Assembly: GCF_011927725.1 (NCBI RefSeq)
Contig: NZ_JAATJC010000001.1
Location: forward strand, 372,001-436,000
Direction of reading: 5' to 3'
Origin: Sphingomonas kaistensis
Lineage (GTDB): Bacteria; Pseudomonadota; Alphaproteobacteria; Sphingomonadales; Sphingomonadaceae
DNA: 64,000 bases
Below the pieces are notes generated by a model, which saw only the letters and a program-made list of their open reading frames with translations, was not told the origin of the DNA and did no database searches. Made by a program: the position numbers and the translations under genes. Numbering within the stretch: position 1 is the first letter of the stretch; each line of letters opens with the position of its first letter. This document shows positions 60,803-64,000 of this stretch, piece after piece.

Positions 60803-60881
60803 GGATTCGAACCCTCGGTAAGGGAATTCCCCCTACGGCGGTTTAGCAAACCGCTGGTTTCAGCCACTCACCCACGTCTCC
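60789..60881 (-). tRNA. tRNA-Ser, anticodon GCT
   Basis: 93 bases including the encoded CCA. The acceptor stem GGAGACG pairs with CGTCTCC. The anticodon loop reads TTGCTAA (anticodon GCT, serine codons AGC/AGT). A long variable arm (GTAGGGGGAATTCCCTTACC) is typical of serine tRNAs. The T-arm has GGTTCGAATCC. Its 3' end is the integration site of the island, but all stems are still intact. Confidence 0.96.
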
Positions 60882-61114
60882 GGATGCCTCGGCTGCGGTG
60901 CGCTTAGCGGAGCATGCTGGCCGGTTCAACCTCGCAAGCCACATCCGATGAATAAGCTCGACGGAGAAACAGAATGTTAGCCGGACAACTGTCGGCAAGT
61001 CGACTTAGAAGCTGGCCTAAGTCCTTATAATTTCAGCTATTGCTTCCTGTCGGAACACTAGCGTAATGCTTTCGCCGGGGCAGGCTCTTCGGGCCTGTAG
61101 GAGTTACGGGGTAA

Positions 61115-61876
61115 ATGGATCTACCGCGCCACATGTCGGCTGAGACAAGCCTGGATGCCGCATTTGCGGGCAATCGCCTGCTCGCCACCCTGTCCGAGGA
61201 AGAACGCGCGCTGCTGGGCACCGACATCGAGGTGGTGCGTCTTGGCGTCGGCGACACGGTTCTTGAAACCGGTTCGGTCACCAAGCAGAGCCTGTTCCCG
61301 TTCGACGGCCTGATGGTGTCGCTGCGGCGCGAGCTGTCGGGCGGGCGCTCGGTCGAGGTCGCCGCGATCGGCCGCGAAGGGGCGGTCGGCGGGATCATCA
61401 GCTGCGGCGCGGCGCCGGCCTTTACCCAGGCGGTGGTCCAGCTGCCGGGCTCGGCAGCGCTGATCCCGATGCCGGCGCTCGAAAAGGCCAAGCTGGAAAG
61501 CGGGCACATCCGCAACCTGTTCTGCCGTTATTCCGACGCGCTGCTGGCGCAGGTCATGCAGTCGGTGGCGTGCAACGCCTTTCACCCGATCGAGGCCCGC
61601 GCCGCGCGCTGGTTGCTGCATGCCCAGGACCGGGCCGCAAGCGACCGGCTGGAGCTGACCCAGGAAAGCCTCGCCGGGCTGCTCGGCGTCCAGCGGACCA
61701 CGGTCAACGCGGTCGCCCGGGTGCTTCAGGAGCAAGGGCTGATCGCTTATCGCCGCGGCGCCATCCAGGTGATCGACCGGCCCGGCCTGCTGCGGGTCAG
61801 CTGCGACTGCTACCAGGCGATCGAGAACCATTTCCACGCGGTGCTCGGCCCCGACGGACGCGGCACCGCCAGCTAG
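61115..61876 (+). CDS. Crp/Fnr family transcriptional regulator
   Basis: 253 aa. A cyclic-nucleotide-binding-like beta barrel (residues about 15-135) precedes a C-terminal winged helix with recognition region [20 protein letters not shown]. The FNR Cys cluster is absent, and the CRP cAMP ligands are not obvious, so the signal is unknown. ATG 61115 has CGGGG upstream. It is convergent with pyrC, overlapping by four bases. First chromosomal gene right of the tRNA. Confidence 0.9.
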   Translation: MDLPRHMSAETSLDAAFAGNRLLATLSEEERALLGTDIEVVRLGVGDTVLETGSVTKQSLFPFDGLMVSLRRELSGGRSVEVAAIGREGAVGGIISCGAAPAFTQAVVQLPGSAALIPMPALEKAKLESGHIRNLFCRYSDALLAQVMQSVACNAFHPIEARAARWLLHAQDRAASDRLELTQESLAGLLGVQRTTVNAVARVLQEQGLIAYRRGAIQVIDRPGLLRVSCDCYQAIENHFHAVLGPDGRGTAS

Positions 61877-62910
61877 GCCGCGGCGAGCTTCCAGCCGAGC
61901 GTCTGGCCGGCATGGAAGGGCACCAGCGATGAACCAGCGGCGGCGATCCGCTCCGGAACGGCAACGTCCGCCCGCTCCAGCGTGACGGTGCCTTCGTTCA
62001 ACGGCAGCCCGTAGAAGCGCGGGCCATGCTCGGACGCGAAGCCTTCGAATCGATCCAGCGCGCCTTCCTCGTCGAACACGGTCGCGTAGCTTTCGAGCGC
62101 GTGGGGCGCGTTCCAGATACCGGCACAGCCGCAGTCGCTTTCCTTGGCTTCCTTCAGGTGCGGCGCGCTGTCGGTGCCGAGAAAGAATTTCGGGCTGCCC
62201 GAGACGGCCGCGGCGCGGACGGCCAGCCGGTGCCGCTCGCGCTTCACCACCGGCAGGCAATAAGCGTGGGGACGCAGACCGCCGTCGAACAGGGCATTGC
62301 GGTTGAGGTGCAAGTGCTGCGGCGTGATCGTCGCGGCGAGATTGGGTTCGGCGTCGCGGACGAAGTCGGCGCTGTCGGCGGTGGTGATATGCTCGAGCAC
62401 GATCCTGAGCCCGGGAAAGTCGCGCAGCACCGGGGTCAGCACGCGCTCCAGGAACACCGCCTCGCGGTCGAAGATGTCGATGGCGGGGTCCGTGACCTCG
62501 CCGTGGACGCACAGCACCATGCCGATCTTCTCCATCCGCTCGAGCGCCGGATAGATGTGGCGGACGTCAGTGACGCCGCTGTGGCTGTTGGTGGTGGCGC
62601 CGGCGGGATAGAGCTTGGCGGCGACCCACGCGCCTTCGCGATGCCCGCGCTCCAGCTCGTCGGGATCGATGCTATCGGTAAGGTAGCAGGTCATCAGCGG
62701 CTCGAACCCCGGCCCGGCCGCCCGCCGGATCCTGTCACGATAAGCGCACGCCGCGTCGACCGTTGTCACCGGCGGCACCAGGTTCGGCATGATGATCGCC
62801 CGCGCGAACTGCCGCGCGCTATAGGGCGCGACCGCCTCCAGCATCGCTCCGTCGCGCAGGTGCAGGTGCCAATCGTCGGGGCGGCGGATGGTCAGGCTTT
62901 GCGTTTGCAT
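61873..62910 (-). CDS. pyrC: dihydroorotase
   Basis: 345 aa, class II dihydroorotase of de novo pyrimidine synthesis, closing carbamoyl-aspartate to dihydroorotate. Metal-binding DWHLHLRDG lies at residues 12-20, the carbamylated Lys in [10 protein letters not shown] near residue 100, LCVHGEV and LEHITTADS with zinc His, and the active-site Asp in [10 protein letters not shown]. The length is normal. ATG 62910 is divergent from ygfZ with 23 bases between. Confidence 0.95.
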   Translation of the reverse strand: MQTQSLTIRRPDDWHLHLRDGAMLEAVAPYSARQFARAIIMPNLVPPVTTVDAACAYRDRIRRAAGPGFEPLMTCYLTDSIDPDELERGHREGAWVAAKLYPAGATTNSHSGVTDVRHIYPALERMEKIGMVLCVHGEVTDPAIDIFDREAVFLERVLTPVLRDFPGLRIVLEHITTADSADFVRDAEPNLAATITPQHLHLNRNALFDGGLRPHAYCLPVVKRERHRLAVRAAAVSGSPKFFLGTDSAPHLKEAKESDCGCAGIWNAPHALESYATVFDEEGALDRFEGFASEHGPRFYGLPLNEGTVTLERADVAVPERIAAAGSSLVPFHAGQTLGWKLAAA

Positions 62911-62933
62911 GGGCGGCTTCTTAGCTAAGGGTC

Positions 62934-63638
62934 ATGCCTGCCACTACCCTTGAGAACCGCGCCCTCATCCGCCTGTCCGGAGAGGACGTGCGCGGCTTCC
63001 TCCAGGGCCTCGTCACCAACGACGTGAGCGGCGCGCTGCCGGTGTGGGCGGGCCTGCTCAGCGCGCAGGGCAAATGCCTGTTCGATTTCCTGGTGTGGGC
63101 GGACGGCGAGGACCTGCTGATCGATTGCGAGGCGGACGCGGCGGAGGAGCTCGCCAAGCGGCTACGCATGTATCGGCTGCGGCGCCCGATCGAGATCGCG
63201 CCCGAGCCCGCGCTCGCGGTGCATTGGTCGGCAGAGGGCGACGAGGGTGTGACCGATCCGCGCCTTGCCGCTCTCGGCCGCCGCTGGATCGCGCCGGCGG
63301 ACGGGACCGCGACCGGCTGGCTCGCCCATCGCCTGTCGCTTGGCGTGTGCGAAGGCCGCGGCGAGCTCGGCGACCTTCTCTGGCTCGAATGCAATGCCGC
63401 CGAACTGAACGGCGTCAGCTTCACCAAGGGTTGCTACGTCGGCCAAGAGAATACCGCCCGGATGAACTGGCGGCAGAAGGTCAATCGCCGGCTGGTCATC
63501 GTCCCCGCCAGCGAGCCCGGCCCGCGTACCAAGGCCTTTTACCCGGACCTTGGCCTGGCGGTGGAGCATCGCCGGGTCGACGATCTCGCGGGCGTGGCGC
63601 TCCCGGCGTGGCTGCAAGCCGCGCTTGCCGAGGCTTAG
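62934..63638 (+). CDS. ygfZ: folate-binding protein YgfZ
   Basis: 234 aa, the GcvT-fold YgfZ/IBA57 family, needed for assembly or repair of some iron-sulfur enzymes such as aconitase and MiaB. The family signature KGCYVGQE lies at residues 163-170. It begins with LIRLSGEDVRGFLQGLVTND as expected. It lies near the aconitase gene, which fits the known link. Its stop overlaps the CBU_0592-like gene's stop by four bases. Confidence 0.93.
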   Translation: MPATTLENRALIRLSGEDVRGFLQGLVTNDVSGALPVWAGLLSAQGKCLFDFLVWADGEDLLIDCEADAAEELAKRLRMYRLRRPIEIAPEPALAVHWSAEGDEGVTDPRLAALGRRWIAPADGTATGWLAHRLSLGVCEGRGELGDLLWLECNAAELNGVSFTKGCYVGQENTARMNWRQKVNRRLVIVPASEPGPRTKAFYPDLGLAVEHRRVDDLAGVALPAWLQAALAEA

Positions 63639-63895
63639 GCTTCCGCCTTCTTCCGGTTCGAGGCGATGCGGATTAGCGCGACAATCCCGATTCCCGCCCA
63701 GATCACATTCAGCACCGCCGACGGCCACGCCTTGAAGTAGCCCGAGTTGATGATGAAGCCGATCGCGCCGAGCACGTTCATCGCCTGGTACAGCGGCGAC
63801 TTCGCATCGACCTTCCCCGCCGTCAGCAGCGCATAGCCGCCAAGGATCAGCAGGGCGGCGGCCCACCCTGCGATATCCACGAAAAGGCGCTCCAT
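63635..63895 (-). CDS. CBU_0592-like small membrane protein
   Basis: 86 aa with three predicted membrane helices (GWAAALLILGGYALLTAG, QAMNVLGAIGFIINSGYF, and VIWAGIGIVALIRI). Matches small membrane proteins of the CBU_0592 type, of unknown role. Start ATG 63895 shares a base with the aconitase stop (TGATG), giving translational coupling. Confidence 0.85.
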   Translation of the reverse strand: MERLFVDIAGWAAALLILGGYALLTAGKVDAKSPLYQAMNVLGAIGFIINSGYFKAWPSAVLNVIWAGIGIVALIRIASNRKKAEA

Positions 63896-64000
63896 CAGGC
63901 GGCGAGCTTGCGCAGCACGTACGGCAGGATGCCGCCGGCGTGGAAATATTCGAGCTCGTTATAGGTATCGATGCGGCACCGCGCGACGATCGTGCGGGTG
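63895..64000 (-). CDS. acnA: aconitate hydratase, C-terminal end, partial at right edge
   Basis: The last 34 codons show TRTIVARCRIDTYNELEYFH and GGILPYVLRKLAA, the conserved C-terminus of AcnA-type aconitase. This TCA-cycle enzyme converts citrate to isocitrate with a [4Fe-4S] cluster. Most of the gene lies beyond the window. The stop overlaps the start of the CBU_0592-like gene. Confidence 0.93.
   Translation of the reverse strand, partial: TRTIVARCRIDTYNELEYFHAGGILPYVLRKLAA

Overview
The window is a high-GC stretch of an alphaproteobacterial chromosome, most likely from the Sphingomonadales. Pointers are a MipZ-type division ATPase, the order rpmF-plsX-fabH-ihfA-merR, a class I lysyl-tRNA synthetase, a PEPxxWA-CTERM protein and a ligase-associated DNA repair gene set. 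The assignment is inferred from gene content and style, not from a database search.

Bases 1-40,540 and 60,880-64,000 are ordinary, tightly packed chromosome. In order: panC (cut by the left edge), mipZ, a phosphomannomutase/phosphoglucomutase, an exported unknown protein, two small metal-related proteins, then the ligase-associated exonuclease, DEXH helicase and PdeM endonuclease (no ligase gene seen) interleaved with a lipoprotein, an M20-like peptidase and a DEDDh exonuclease. Next come a pabB-pabC fusion, two exported peptidases with an MBL-fold hydrolase, the rpmF-plsX-fabH-ihfA-merR lipid/ribosome cluster, a DinG-like helicase, lysK, an ABC exporter pair, a DUF885 lipoprotein, an RcnB-like protein, an orphan [2Fe-2S] protein, an alpha/beta hydrolase, a TonB-like protein, an L,D-transpeptidase, a glycine-zipper lipoprotein and a complete RND efflux operon. 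On the far right are a Crp/Fnr regulator, pyrC, ygfZ, a small membrane protein and the end of acnA.

Between these flanks, about 40,599-60,802, lies a 20.2 kb genomic island. A 15-bp direct repeat bounds it. The right copy is the 3' end of tRNA-Ser(GCT), and a P4-type integrase lies next to it and points away from it. A minus-strand module runs inward from the tRNA: integrase, a coupled 277-aa unknown protein, an AlpA/excisionase-like protein, a small basic protein, a two-tyrosine HUH-type replication-initiator-like protein and a catalytic-domain-only tyrosine recombinase. This resembles the core of an integrative, self-replicating or satellite-like element.

The rest of the island is mosaic. 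It carries a large serine recombinase and the frameshifted remnant of a second one, decayed gene pieces (a nuclease and a possible methyltransferase tail), a small RTX protein, a PEP-CTERM protein, and a stress-flavoured block (PilZ, DUF3597, DUF937, dodecin, mscL) with two HEPN-like proteins on either side of mscL. At least ten copies of a roughly 30-bp palindromic repeat are scattered in island intergenic spaces; none was noticed in the flanks.
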